DNA of 53,292 nucleotides from Bacteroidales bacterium (GTDB lineage Bacteria; Bacteroidota; Bacteroidia; Bacteroidales; UBA1556). The notes under the pieces were generated by a model. It searched no databases and was not told where the DNA came from. It saw only the letters and a list, made by a program, of their open reading frames with translations. Location of the stretch: assembly GCA_023146135.1 (NCBI GenBank), contig JAGLCR010000040.1, forward strand, positions 1 through 53,292, in the 5' to 3' direction. Below are positions 35,366 to 44,522 of the stretch, in pieces; position 1 is the stretch's first letter, and each line of letters begins with the position of its first letter. A program made the translations under genes and the position numbers.

Positions 35366-35935
35366 ATGAATATCTTATTGATTAATGGACATGAATATTG
35401 GGAGACATCTCCTGGGAGACTGAATAATAGCTTGGTGGAATTTGCATCGCTTTTTTTTAATAATACTGGATCAGTAGTTGAAACAACAGTTGTAGAACAT
35501 GATTATGATTTGGAAAAGGAAGTGCAAAAAATTCTTTGGGCTGATATAATATTGATTTTTAGTCCAGTATATTGGATGGGGATAACCGCCAAGTTAAAAT
35601 CATATTTTGATCATGTATATGCGCATAGTCAAGGCCGTTTTTATAATGGAGATGGTCGGAAGCAAGGCGGACAATATGGTTCTGGCGGACTATTAGTGGA
35701 TACAAAGTATATGCTTATCACCACATGGAATGCTCCAAGCGAAGCATTTGGAGATGATAAGCAGTTCTTATTTGAAGGGAAAACAGTTGATGATGTATTC
35801 TTGAATTTTCATGCAATGCAAAAATTTACTGGAATGAAAAAAATGACATCATTCTCGTTGCACGATGTAAAGCAAAAACCAAATATTGATCATTTTATAG
35901 AAAGTTTTGAAAATCATCTTAATATTAGTTTTTAA
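35366..35935 (+). CDS. MdaB-like NAD(P)H quinone oxidoreductase
   Basis: A 189-residue flavodoxin-fold FAD/FMN enzyme like MdaB/QR2. It shows MNILLINGHEYWETSPGRLN (phosphate-binding loop), DIILIFSPVYWMGITAKLKS, and the long insertion with RFYNGDGRKQGGQYGSGGLL, as in MdaB. It should reduce quinones, or possibly quinonoid dihydropterin, with NAD(P)H. It begins 3 bp after the nitroreductase stop and 9 bp before the PTPS gene, so it is part of the pterin operon. Use of pterin substrates is inference from the neighbours. Confidence 0.85.
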   Translation: MNILLINGHEYWETSPGRLNNSLVEFASLFFNNTGSVVETTVVEHDYDLEKEVQKILWADIILIFSPVYWMGITAKLKSYFDHVYAHSQGRFYNGDGRKQGGQYGSGGLLVDTKYMLITTWNAPSEAFGDDKQFLFEGKTVDDVFLNFHAMQKFTGMKKMTSFSLHDVKQKPNIDHFIESFENHLNISF

Positions 35936-35944
35936 AAATATACT

Positions 35945-36358
35945 ATGCTATATATAACAAGGCGCGAGAGATTTAGCGCGGCACATAGGCTTTTTAACCC
36001 CAATCTTAGTCAAGATCAGAATTTGAAAGAATATGGGAAATGTGCCAATGAATTTTTTCATGGGCATAATTATAAAATATTTGTAACAGTGAAAGGACAA
36101 ATAAAGCCTGACGTGGGTTATGTGATGGACATGAAAAAGCTAAGTCAGATTATTAAAACACAGATTATAGAATTGGTTGACCATAAAAATTTAAATATTG
36201 ATGTGGACTTTCTAAAAAATATTAATCCCAGCACTGAAAATTTATTGATACAGTTTTGGGGTCGCTTAGCCCCCGAAATAGAGAAATGCAATTGTAAACT
36301 ACATAAACTTAAACTCATCGAAACAGAGAATAATTATGGTGAGTATTATGGTGAATAA
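35945..36358 (+). CDS. 6-pyruvoyl-tetrahydropterin synthase (PTPS)
   Basis: A 137-residue enzyme of the PTPS/QueD family converting dihydroneopterin triphosphate. Zinc ligands are H14 (FSAAHRL), H39 and H41 (FHGHNYKIF). The catalytic cysteine C33 sits in YGKCANEFFHGHNY, that is C-x5-HGH, the spacing of animal PTPS (GKCNNPNGHGHNYK) and not the C-x3-HGH of QueD. LVDHKNLNIDVDF and the C-terminal ETENNYGEY complete the site. Together with phenylalanine hydroxylase and an SDR downstream this favours tetrahydrobiopterin synthesis over queuosine. GTP cyclohydrolase I must be elsewhere. Confidence 0.85.
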   Translation: MLYITRRERFSAAHRLFNPNLSQDQNLKEYGKCANEFFHGHNYKIFVTVKGQIKPDVGYVMDMKKLSQIIKTQIIELVDHKNLNIDVDFLKNINPSTENLLIQFWGRLAPEIEKCNCKLHKLKLIETENNYGEYYGE

Positions 36359-36372
36359 AATAGTATCACTTT

Positions 36373-38112
36373 ATGCAAACATTAAAAGACGTACTGAATA
36401 GACTTCCAAAACATTTACATCAATTTGTTGTTGATCAGAAATATGAGAATTATACCGCTGTTGACCATGCAGTTTGGCGATATATTATGCGGCTTAGTTT
36501 TCGATTTCTTAGTGAAAATGCGCATCAATCATATGTTGATGGACTAATTAAAACGGGGATTGGAATTGAAAAAATCCCCAATGTAGTAGAAATGAATGAG
36601 ATACTATCAAAAATAGGCTGGGGAGCGGTTTGTGTAGATGGTTTTATTCCTCCCACAGCGTTTATGGAATTTCAATCTTATAATGTGTTAGTTATTGCTG
36701 CAGACATGCGCAATATGAATCATATTGAATATACGCCAGCTCCCGATATTGTGCATGAAGCAGCTGGGCATGCACCCATAATAGTGGATTCTGAATACGC
36801 TGAATACCTTAGGCTTTTTGGTGAAATTGGATCTAAAGCAATTTCTTCGAAGAAGGACAATGATTTGTATGAAGCCATTCGTAAACTGTCTATACTTAAG
36901 GAAAATACTTATTCAAACTTAAAAGATATTGAAAATGCAGAACAAGATATAGTTCGAATACAGAATGATATGGGTCCTGCTTCGGAGATGGCTAAAATTA
37001 GAAATCTCCATTGGTGGACTGTAGAGTATGGCTTAATTGGAAGTTTGGAGAACCCGCAAATATATGGTGCGGGATTATTATCGTCAATTGGCGAAAGTCA
37101 GACTTGTTTGACGAGCCTTGTATCAAAAATCCCGTATAATATTAATGCTGCAGATTCAGGTTTTGATATTACTACCAAACAACCACATTTGTTTGTAACG
37201 CCTAGCTTTAGTCATCTTACAGTGGTTCTAAATGAATTTGCAGACACCATGGCACTTCGTAAAGGTGGCTATGATAGTGTGTTGAAAGCAATTAATTCAC
37301 ACGATTTGGCAACATGCGAATTAAGCTCCGGTTTACAAATAAGTGGGGTTTTTACTGAGGTAATTAAAGATAGCAAGGGGAATACTGCTTATATTCAAAC
37401 TACTGGACCATCAATGCTTTGTGAAAGAGAAAGAATGCTTATTGGCCATGGTGTGGATTATCATAGTGAAGGATATGGAACTGCAATTGGGAAATTGAAA
37501 GATTGTAATGAATTATTGGAGGAGATGACTCTTAGTCAGCTAAAAGATATTGGGCTAATTATAGGAAAAAAAGTGCAATTGAATTTCGAAAGTGGGGTAG
37601 TGGTAAAGGGGAAATTACATTATGTTCGTAAAAACAGGTATGGCAAAATACTATTGATGACATTTAAAGAATGTACAGTAACTCAATTTGATAAAGTGCT
37701 ATTTGAACCTCAATGGGGTGATTATGATATGGGAGTTGGTTATAAGATTAGTTCCGTTTTTGCAGGAGCTGCAGACCACGAGCAATTTAATAATGAACCT
37801 TATATATCACCCACAACAACAATTCAGTTGGAGCCTGTATATGAGCAGTTTCAAGGAATTTTTAGGAGTTTGAGATATATTCGTGAATATCGTGGTGGTT
37901 ATGAGAATTTAGACTCAATATTTAATGACGCAAAGCAGAAATATCCAGATGAATGGCTAATTTATTTAGAGATATTTGAAATTGCATCTCATCGACAAAA
38001 GTATATTTCCTTGCAAAAAGTGGTGAAGGATTATTTAATAAATCTGATTGATAATCAACCAAAATATAGAAAACTTGTACTTGATGGCATCAATCTAGTC
38101 GAAGATAATTAA
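36373..38112 (+). CDS. Aromatic amino acid hydroxylase (phenylalanine 4-monooxygenase, long form)
   Basis: A 579-residue tetrahydrobiopterin- and iron-dependent hydroxylase, probably converting phenylalanine to tyrosine. The iron site is complete: H128 and H133 in PDIVHEAAGHAPII and E218 in HWWTVEYGLIG. The catalytic domain covers about 1-320 (GFIPPTAFMEFQSYNVLVIA and FVTPSFSHLTVVLNEFADT included). The last ~250 residues, absent from short proteobacterial PhhA, contain a small beta domain (GKKVQLNFESGVVVKGKLHY) and a helical end. Other bacteria have this long form too. The gene is 14 bp after PTPS and 11 bp before the SDR. Confidence 0.92.
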   Translation: MQTLKDVLNRLPKHLHQFVVDQKYENYTAVDHAVWRYIMRLSFRFLSENAHQSYVDGLIKTGIGIEKIPNVVEMNEILSKIGWGAVCVDGFIPPTAFMEFQSYNVLVIAADMRNMNHIEYTPAPDIVHEAAGHAPIIVDSEYAEYLRLFGEIGSKAISSKKDNDLYEAIRKLSILKENTYSNLKDIENAEQDIVRIQNDMGPASEMAKIRNLHWWTVEYGLIGSLENPQIYGAGLLSSIGESQTCLTSLVSKIPYNINAADSGFDITTKQPHLFVTPSFSHLTVVLNEFADTMALRKGGYDSVLKAINSHDLATCELSSGLQISGVFTEVIKDSKGNTAYIQTTGPSMLCERERMLIGHGVDYHSEGYGTAIGKLKDCNELLEEMTLSQLKDIGLIIGKKVQLNFESGVVVKGKLHYVRKNRYGKILLMTFKECTVTQFDKVLFEPQWGDYDMGVGYKISSVFAGAADHEQFNNEPYISPTTTIQLEPVYEQFQGIFRSLRYIREYRGGYENLDSIFNDAKQKYPDEWLIYLEIFEIASHRQKYISLQKVVKDYLINLIDNQPKYRKLVLDGINLVEDN

Positions 38113-38123
38113 TAGTTTATAAA

Positions 38124-38831
38124 ATGAATATAATAGTTACAGGCTGTAGCAGTGGAATAGGATATAAAACAGTATTGGCTTTGGCTCAAATGGGAAGTCA
38201 TAATATTTTTGCGATTTCCAGAAATAGTGTTGGCTTAAATCAATTGAAACAAGAATTTCAACAACTGAATAGCGAATCAAGTATTTCAGCAATCTCCTTT
38301 GATTTAAATCAAGATAGTTTTGATTATTTATTCTCTAAGTTCAATTTTAGTGTAGAGAATCCACTGGATATATTAATAAATAATGCAGGAGTTTTATTTA
38401 ATAAACCGTTTAATGAATTGAAAATGGAGGAGTGGTATACAAGCTTTAATGTTAATCTATTTTCTAGTGTTAAGTTAATTAAAGGCCTGTATTCCTATTT
38501 TAATAGAGTAGATGGCTCTCATATAGTAAATATTGGCTCCATGGGAGGAGTGCAAGGAACAGCAAAGTTTAGCGGGCTATCTGCATACAGTACAAGCAAG
38601 GCAGCCGTAAATGCGCTAACTGAATCTCTGAGTGTGGAATTTGAAAACGAAGGCATTCATGTAAATGCCATTAACCCTGGTGCTGTGCAAACTCAGATGC
38701 TAGAGGAAGCATTTCCCGATTATAAAGCAGAAATTAGTTCCACGCAAATGGGCCATTATATTGCAAATTTCGCCATAAATAATAAGGATATCATGAATGG
38801 GCGATTGATTCAAGCAAGTCTAAAATCTTAA
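38124..38831 (+). CDS. Short-chain dehydrogenase, sepiapterin-reductase-like
   Basis: A 235-residue classical SDR. The cofactor motif TGCSSGIGYKTVLALA is at 6-21, NNAGVLFNKPF at ~90-100, and the catalytic triad S139 (NIGSMGG), Y155 and K159 (YSTSKAA). VNAINPGAVQTQM is the usual post-active-site loop. As last gene of the PTPS-phenylalanine hydroxylase operon it is the best candidate for the sepiapterin-reductase step (6-pyruvoyl-tetrahydropterin to tetrahydrobiopterin); sequence alone does not set the substrate. Its 3' end overlaps the convergent gene by 12 bp. Confidence 0.85.
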   Translation: MNIIVTGCSSGIGYKTVLALAQMGSHNIFAISRNSVGLNQLKQEFQQLNSESSISAISFDLNQDSFDYLFSKFNFSVENPLDILINNAGVLFNKPFNELKMEEWYTSFNVNLFSSVKLIKGLYSYFNRVDGSHIVNIGSMGGVQGTAKFSGLSAYSTSKAAVNALTESLSVEFENEGIHVNAINPGAVQTQMLEEAFPDYKAEISSTQMGHYIANFAINNKDIMNGRLIQASLKS

Positions 38832-39320
38832 ATCCTCAAATGCTGATTTATTTATCCAATCCTGCTCCCAGGCAATTTCAATAATATTATTAATTTTTTC
38901 TTTATAAACTGATTGCATATTATGTTCTATCACATAATCCACTAATTCTTCAAAAGATTTAATCATGGAGCGGTAAAAAGTGTCATATACTTTTCGACGA
39001 GCAGAATAACGTTGAGCAGTATTCAAATTGAAAAGCATTATTTCTATTATAATAGGGTAGTCCACACCTAACTGCTTAAAATGTTTAATACATTTTTGAG
39101 CAACCGACCTTCGGGTCTTAGCCCTTCGGCCTTTTGCTGGGAAATACTCTCGATTAATTTTGAACTTACATTCCTCAATTAGCTTTTCTTCCTTAGGATT
39201 AAATACAAAATCATAATACACTTTAACTTCCTTAAACCGAGCATATAAATCAAGAACCTGCTCTTCGAGCTGTTTTTTAGTTAGTTCAGCTACATACTTT
39301 TTTAAATCCCTTTTACTCAT
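38820..39320 (-). CDS. Hypothetical protein (possibly DUF6155)
   Basis: A 166-residue, soluble, highly charged helical protein. The N-terminus MSKRDLKKYVAELTKKQLEE, then QVLDLYARFKEVKVYYDFVF, recalls the DUF6155 family of Bacteroidota; this is from memory and only moderately certain. A basic patch FPAKGRRAKTRRSVAQK lies in the middle, which might bind nucleic acid. No cysteines or catalytic motif of known type. It is transcribed toward, and overlaps by 12 bp, the SDR gene. Function unknown. Confidence 0.65.
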   Translation of the reverse strand: MSKRDLKKYVAELTKKQLEEQVLDLYARFKEVKVYYDFVFNPKEEKLIEECKFKINREYFPAKGRRAKTRRSVAQKCIKHFKQLGVDYPIIIEIMLFNLNTAQRYSARRKVYDTFYRSMIKSFEELVDYVIEHNMQSVYKEKINNIIEIAWEQDWINKSAFEDLRF

Positions 39321-39413
39321 AGGGTAAAATTAATGATTTTAATGATGGCAGCGTAGCTTGATAAATTAAAATAATTTAGTAAATTTACAATCTTAATATT
39401 TTTTGTACTATTC

Positions 39414-41738
39414 TTGAATAATCATTACAAAATGAAAAATATCGTTTTCATATTATTTTCATTTCTCATATTCATATCAGCTTTTAGTCAAGATGTTGTG
39501 ATAAATGAATTTATGTCAAAAAACAATATTACAATACAGGATAAGGATGGTGATTATTGTGATTGGATTGAGTTATACAATAATACTTCGACTAGTATAA
39601 GCCTTTTGAATTATAGCTTATCTGATGATAATAGCAATTTATTGAAATGGACATTTCCTGATATTACTCTTCAACCTCATGGTTATTTGTTAATATTTGC
39701 TTCTGATAAAAACAGAATAGACACCAATGAATTACATACTAATTTTAAAATATCATCAGGTGGTGAGGCTTTGTATTTATCAAATAATGTAGGAGTTACA
39801 ATTGACCAAACTAGTGCTATTAGTTTATCATCGGATCAAAGCTATGGTAGAATTCCCGATGGCAGTATTAATTGGATAATTATTAATACACCCAGCCCTT
39901 TAGCATCAAACAATAATTCTAACCAGCTTTTATTTTCACATTCAGAAGGTTTTTACACAAATCCTTTTACATTGAAAATCACCAATTTATTACCAGATAC
40001 GATATATTACACACTCAATGGAGATGTGCCCACCGAGAGTTCAAATTATTTCATAGATTCCATTTTCATCGATTATAAAGATACTACTTCAAATGTTTTA
40101 TCTGAAGTAGTTACCACGCCAAGTCAAAACCTAATAGGGTATAAAGCTTGGGAGTCTCCATCGAAAATACTTGACAAGGCTACGATATTAAGATGCGTAA
40201 CTTACAAAAATGGAGTACGAACAAGTCGGATCTATTCAAAAACATATTTTGTGGCATCAGATATTATTAATAGATATTCTATGCCAATTGTATCGTTGAT
40301 TACTCAAGGGGACAATCTTTTCAATAATGATAGCGGTATTTATGTGCCAGGTGTTCATTTTGATATCAATGATCCTAATTGGACTGGTAATTATTGTATG
40401 CATGGTGATGATTGGGAAAGAGATGTACATATCGAATATTTCAAGCAAAATGGTATTATTGGTTTTTCCCAAAATGCTGGAATGAGAATTCATGGAGGTG
40501 GATCCCGCGTGGCTTCACAAAAATCTTTACGATTATATGCAAGAAATGAGTATGGAGAGCAGTATTTCAATTACAGATTATTATCTGGAAGGAATGTAAC
40601 GAAGTATAAAAGATTTTTACTAAGAGCTTCAATGGGAGATTGGCACGGTCAAACAATTATTAAAGATGTGTTAGCACAGGATTTATCAAGTAAACTGAAT
40701 CTTGATTTTCAACACTTTCAGCCAGTTATTGTTTACTTAAATGGCGAGTATTGGGGTATTCATACGATACGTGATAGAATTGATGAAAGGTATATTTCTT
40801 ATTTGCACAATATTGATAAGGATTCTGTTGAGTTTAAGGATACTTATCCCATTGATTATAATAACCTAATGGACTTTATTGAAAAAAATAGTCTTGAGAT
40901 AGATTCTAATTATGAGCATGTAAAATCACAGGTGGAAATCGATAATTATATTGACTATACTATTGCTGAGTTATTTTTCAAAAACTATGATTGGCCAGCA
41001 AATAATATGAAAATATGGCGAAACAAGAATAATGGTAAATGGAGATGGGTGTTATATGATTTAGATGCTAGTTTTGGAAATGCAAACTATAATATGCTTC
41101 TTCATTCAACCTTGATTGATAGTAGTGTTGCATGGCCTAATTCACCAGAATCCACATTTTTATTTCGTAATTTGTTAAAAAATAGTAATTTTAGTAAGCG
41201 TTTTATTAAAAGGTATGCCGAAATTTTAAATGAAGTATACAATGTTGACATTATGACAAAAAGATTGGATTCCATAACTAATATTTATAAGTCTGAAATA
41301 CCAGAGCATTGTAATAGGTGGTTTTCTCCGAACGACTATTCTAGTTGGAAGTCAAATATTGAGAAAGATATAACAACATTTATCCACAATAGGCCTTGTG
41401 CTGTTCAAGGCAATATTATGAACTATTTTGAATTATCCACTTTTGGTTTTGACTGCAATCAGAAAGAACTCGATACATCTAATACTAGTGCTATAATTAT
41501 AGCACCAAATCCCAACAATGGACATTTCTTTTTGTTTAATAATAGTGATGATATTGAGAATGCACAGATTATTATTAGCAATATGAATGGATTAGTTGTG
41601 TATCGTGAGGATAAGGTAGATTTATTGAAACACCATCAAAAACATCTTCAACTAGGTCATTTATCCAATGGTACATATATTCTGCATTTTGTTTCTTATA
41701 ACTATTCTGAACGCATAAAAATCGTGATAGTTAATTAG
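39414..41738 (+). CDS. Secreted CotH-kinase-domain protein with lamin-tail domain and T9SS sorting domain
   Basis: A 774-residue exported protein; the better start is the ATG at 39432 (MKNIVFILFSFLIFISAFSQ, signal peptide). A lamin-tail domain follows (VVINEFMSKNNITIQDKDGD … DWIELYNNTS), then a chitobiase/FN3-associated module (YYTLNGDVPTESSNYF). A CotH kinase-like domain shows MRIHGGGSRVASQKSLRLYA, YLNGEYWGIHTIRDRIDERY and the metal-site VLYDLDASFGN. The end is a T9SS type A domain (IIAPNPNNGHFFLF … LSNGTYILHF). CotH proteins phosphorylate spore-coat proteins in Bacillus; the target here, outside the cell, is unknown. Confidence 0.88.
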   Translation: MNNHYKMKNIVFILFSFLIFISAFSQDVVINEFMSKNNITIQDKDGDYCDWIELYNNTSTSISLLNYSLSDDNSNLLKWTFPDITLQPHGYLLIFASDKNRIDTNELHTNFKISSGGEALYLSNNVGVTIDQTSAISLSSDQSYGRIPDGSINWIIINTPSPLASNNNSNQLLFSHSEGFYTNPFTLKITNLLPDTIYYTLNGDVPTESSNYFIDSIFIDYKDTTSNVLSEVVTTPSQNLIGYKAWESPSKILDKATILRCVTYKNGVRTSRIYSKTYFVASDIINRYSMPIVSLITQGDNLFNNDSGIYVPGVHFDINDPNWTGNYCMHGDDWERDVHIEYFKQNGIIGFSQNAGMRIHGGGSRVASQKSLRLYARNEYGEQYFNYRLLSGRNVTKYKRFLLRASMGDWHGQTIIKDVLAQDLSSKLNLDFQHFQPVIVYLNGEYWGIHTIRDRIDERYISYLHNIDKDSVEFKDTYPIDYNNLMDFIEKNSLEIDSNYEHVKSQVEIDNYIDYTIAELFFKNYDWPANNMKIWRNKNNGKWRWVLYDLDASFGNANYNMLLHSTLIDSSVAWPNSPESTFLFRNLLKNSNFSKRFIKRYAEILNEVYNVDIMTKRLDSITNIYKSEIPEHCNRWFSPNDYSSWKSNIEKDITTFIHNRPCAVQGNIMNYFELSTFGFDCNQKELDTSNTSAIIIAPNPNNGHFFLFNNSDDIENAQIIISNMNGLVVYREDKVDLLKHHQKHLQLGHLSNGTYILHFVSYNYSERIKIVIVN

Positions 41739-41815
41739 TTACATGCTTTAAGATTTATAAGGAAAGAATTAAAATTGATTAGAAAATTTGCCGATAACTG
41801 ATAAGAGTATTTTTT

Positions 41816-42079
41816 ATGAAAAACAAAACAATAAATGAAGTCTATGGGCTAGCAAGTAGAGTTAAACTTGTTCAAATTGATATAAATACAATAGGTATTG
41901 TTAAAAAACGAAAGTCAAGAATTATTATGAAAGACGGGCTACAAATTTTAGATATCGCCAAGCAAATATGGAAACAAGAAAAGAATAAGACCATAGCATT
42001 GATAGTTTCTGGCCCGATTTGTAGCAAAACAACAAGCTTTTTAGTAGAGCATAAAATTGATATTCTTCAAGAAAAATAA
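41816..42079 (+). CDS. Small hypothetical protein
   Basis: An 87-residue basic protein beginning MKNKTINEVYGLASRVKLVQ. It is predicted to be alpha/beta, with a hydrophobic strand KTIALIVSGPICS and a Cys near the C-terminus. No signal peptide and no family that I recognise. It lies alone 77 bp after the CotH gene and 64 bp before the DUF2130 gene. Codon use is like its neighbours, so it may be real, but no motif proves it. Confidence 0.45.
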   Translation: MKNKTINEVYGLASRVKLVQIDINTIGIVKKRKSRIIMKDGLQILDIAKQIWKQEKNKTIALIVSGPICSKTTSFLVEHKIDILQEK

Positions 42080-42143
42080 TTTAGCTATTGTATTCAAAAA
42101 AAATAGCCGTAAAATTGAATAATCTCATTATGAAATCCAAAAT

Positions 42144-43412
42144 ATGAAAAAAGAAAATATAATAAAGTGCCCCAATTGTGGAACCAATATTGATGTGCAA
42201 GATATTCTTTCGCATCAGTTAGAAGAAGAGATTAAACAAAAATACCAGCAACAAATTGTAAAGGAGAAAAAACGTTACGAATCGCAATTTGCTGATCTTA
42301 ATAGTGATAAAGAGGAGTTTGAGCAAAAGAAAAAGCAAGAGAATGAACTATTTAAAGAGCGATTGGAAAAACAACTTAAGGAGGAGAAGCGTGAGATAGA
42401 GATTAGGTTAAAGGCTAAGCTGAACGAGGAGCAATCGGAGCAGTTTGAGGCCTTACAAAAAGAGCTGAACGAACAATCAGAAAAAGTGAAGGAGCTCAAT
42501 CGTTCAAAGGCTGAGATTGAAAAATTAAAACGTGAAAAATCGGAGCTAAAAGAGGCTGTTGAAGCTGACGCTCAGCGCAAACTCAATGAAACATTGCTCG
42601 ATGAGAAAGCGAAAATCCGTAAAGCTGAAGAAGAGCGAAACGAATTACGTTTTAAGGAAATGGAAAAGAAATTGGAAGATCAAAAAAAGCTTACGGCAGA
42701 GATGCAGCGTAAGCAGGAGCAAGGTTCTATGCAACTGCAAGGTGAAGTTCAAGAGCTTGCCATTGAAGAATTTCTGGCATTTCAATTTCCATTGGATAAT
42801 ATCGATGAAATTAAAAAAGGGGCTAGGGGAGGTGACTGCCTTCAAACGGTGAATACACGTCAGTTGCAAAATTGTGGTACTATATACTATGAAAGCAAAC
42901 GAACAAAGGATTTTCAGCCAAAATGGATTGAGAAATTTAAAGCCGATATTAGAGAAAAAAGTGCCGATATAGGAGTATTAGTGACTGAGGTTATGCCATC
43001 AGATATGGATCGAATGGGTCTTAAGGATGGCATTTGGATATGCGATTACAATGAGTTCAAAGGCTTAAGCGCTGTTTTGAGAGAGTCTATTATCCAATTA
43101 AGCACAGCCTTAGGTTCTCAAGAAAACAAAGGTGATAAAATGAATATGCTCTATGATTTTCTTACCGGAAACACCTTTAGAATGCAAGTAGAAGCTATTG
43201 TAGAGGGCTTTACTCAAATGAAAACTGACTTGGATAGTGAAAAACGATCAATGCAGCGTATTTGGAAACAAAGAGAGAAGCAGATAGAAAAAGTGGTAAC
43301 CAATACCATTGATATGTATGGATCTGTAAAGGGTATTGCAGGTAGTGCTGTACAGTCTGTTAAAGCTTTAGAATTGGGAAATGATGATGACTTAGAATTG
43401 GATTATAAATAA
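42144..43412 (+). CDS. DUF2130 protein: zinc ribbon, coiled coil and nuclease-like core
   Basis: A 422-residue protein of the DUF2130 family. It begins with a zinc-ribbon half (IIKCPNCGTNIDVQDIL). A long, highly charged coiled coil covers about 25-200. The conserved core (about 205-380) includes ARGGDCLQTV (D231) and, 19 residues later, YYESKRTKDFQ (E250-x-K252). That D…ExK layout is the pattern of PD-(D/E)XK nucleases. No experimental function is known to me. A DNA-processing role would suit the core, but the metal site is an inference. Monocistronic as far as can be seen. Confidence 0.82.
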   Translation: MKKENIIKCPNCGTNIDVQDILSHQLEEEIKQKYQQQIVKEKKRYESQFADLNSDKEEFEQKKKQENELFKERLEKQLKEEKREIEIRLKAKLNEEQSEQFEALQKELNEQSEKVKELNRSKAEIEKLKREKSELKEAVEADAQRKLNETLLDEKAKIRKAEEERNELRFKEMEKKLEDQKKLTAEMQRKQEQGSMQLQGEVQELAIEEFLAFQFPLDNIDEIKKGARGGDCLQTVNTRQLQNCGTIYYESKRTKDFQPKWIEKFKADIREKSADIGVLVTEVMPSDMDRMGLKDGIWICDYNEFKGLSAVLRESIIQLSTALGSQENKGDKMNMLYDFLTGNTFRMQVEAIVEGFTQMKTDLDSEKRSMQRIWKQREKQIEKVVTNTIDMYGSVKGIAGSAVQSVKALELGNDDDLELDYK

Positions 43413-43470
43413 TTCCTATTTAACATAATGTTAGAAATATGTCTTTATAATAATTAAAAAGGGTAGTAAT

Positions 43471-44364
43471 ATGAGAAATTTGGTTTTATTCTTAGTTAGT
43501 GTATTTTTACTTTCTGCTTGTACTAATGTTGATATTGCACCTGCAAAACTTGTTAATGAAGATTCTTTGAACAAATGGAATGAAAAATCAAAAGTAGGTA
43601 TTTATGAACAATTTGTAATAAAGAGCTTTAATATTGGTGTTATAATTTCCATGAAACCTGATTTTAGCTTTGTAAATACTAACTATTCTTATGGCTGTAC
43701 CGGTGGTTTTCGTGTAAAAGTTGTTACAGGAAATTATGAAATGATTGGAAATAGTATTCATTTTATTCCTAAAAAAATGATTTGGAAAGAAGATTCAGAA
43801 GCTCATGAGTGGGATACTAAATTAAAATTTGACACTTTGGACTACTATATTAGCGATTCTACACAAATTCAAACTGATTATAGGTTGATTTATTTGGACA
43901 GTATAAAGATCCTTATTTCTAATTCAAAATATGATGAGCGTGACGAATTATTTTATGAATCTTCAAATTTCATCTCTTTGGCTAATGCGTATAATTCTGG
44001 CTTAAAAATAAATATTACAGAATATTTACTCTGCAATACAGATACAGCTGTTAAAATATCAGATTATATTTTTCACAATCAAATTCCTAAAGAAAATTTT
44101 CATTTTTTTCAAAAAAATCCAATCAGTGGTACAGTATTTTCGGTTCATATTTCCAAGGAATTTATTCCATCGTATAAAATTATGAAGGATGGTAACTGCC
44201 TACAACCGTTTCTTGGAATGAAATTCTATTCAAAAAAGCTTCAACATCAAGCTATGGAAGTTTACTTTGTTGATAGTAATTATTATATGATATATGGCCA
44301 AAGCATTTATTACGAAAACACAAAATTATCTATTGGTGATTCGATTAGTTCTAAAGTAAACTAA
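43471..44364 (+). CDS. Hypothetical lipoprotein
   Basis: A 297-residue protein with signal sequence MRNLVLFLVSVFLLSAC, a good lipobox (LLSAC, C17). The mature protein is rich in beta strands and aromatic residues, with a Cys in the segment FVNTNYSYGCTGGFRVKV. I recognise no domain and no catalytic motif. It lies between DUF2130 and the convergent TPR gene. Codon use is typical of the window. Probably an envelope protein of unknown role. Confidence 0.7.
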   Translation: MRNLVLFLVSVFLLSACTNVDIAPAKLVNEDSLNKWNEKSKVGIYEQFVIKSFNIGVIISMKPDFSFVNTNYSYGCTGGFRVKVVTGNYEMIGNSIHFIPKKMIWKEDSEAHEWDTKLKFDTLDYYISDSTQIQTDYRLIYLDSIKILISNSKYDERDELFYESSNFISLANAYNSGLKINITEYLLCNTDTAVKISDYIFHNQIPKENFHFFQKNPISGTVFSVHISKEFIPSYKIMKDGNCLQPFLGMKFYSKKLQHQAMEVYFVDSNYYMIYGQSIYYENTKLSIGDSISSKVN

Positions 44365-44471
44365 AAGTCATATAATATATATTATGTTAAATAGGGCATT
44401 TAGTTATCTTCTTCTACTTTCCATATACAATCCATAATTAACTATTATTACTTACGGCATATAGCATAAAA

Positions 44472-44503
44472 AAAAGGAAGCCTCAATAAAGAAACTTCCT
44501 TTT
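44472..44503 (-). terminator. Terminator of the TPR gene
   Basis: AAAAGGAAG and CTTCCTTTT form a 9-bp stem with a 14-nt loop, and on the minus strand it is followed by a T-run (A-run 44468-44475). It lies about 20 nt after the TPR stop and can serve gyrA-TPR transcripts. Confidence 0.65.
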
Positions 44504-44522
44504 AATATAAAATTATAGAATT

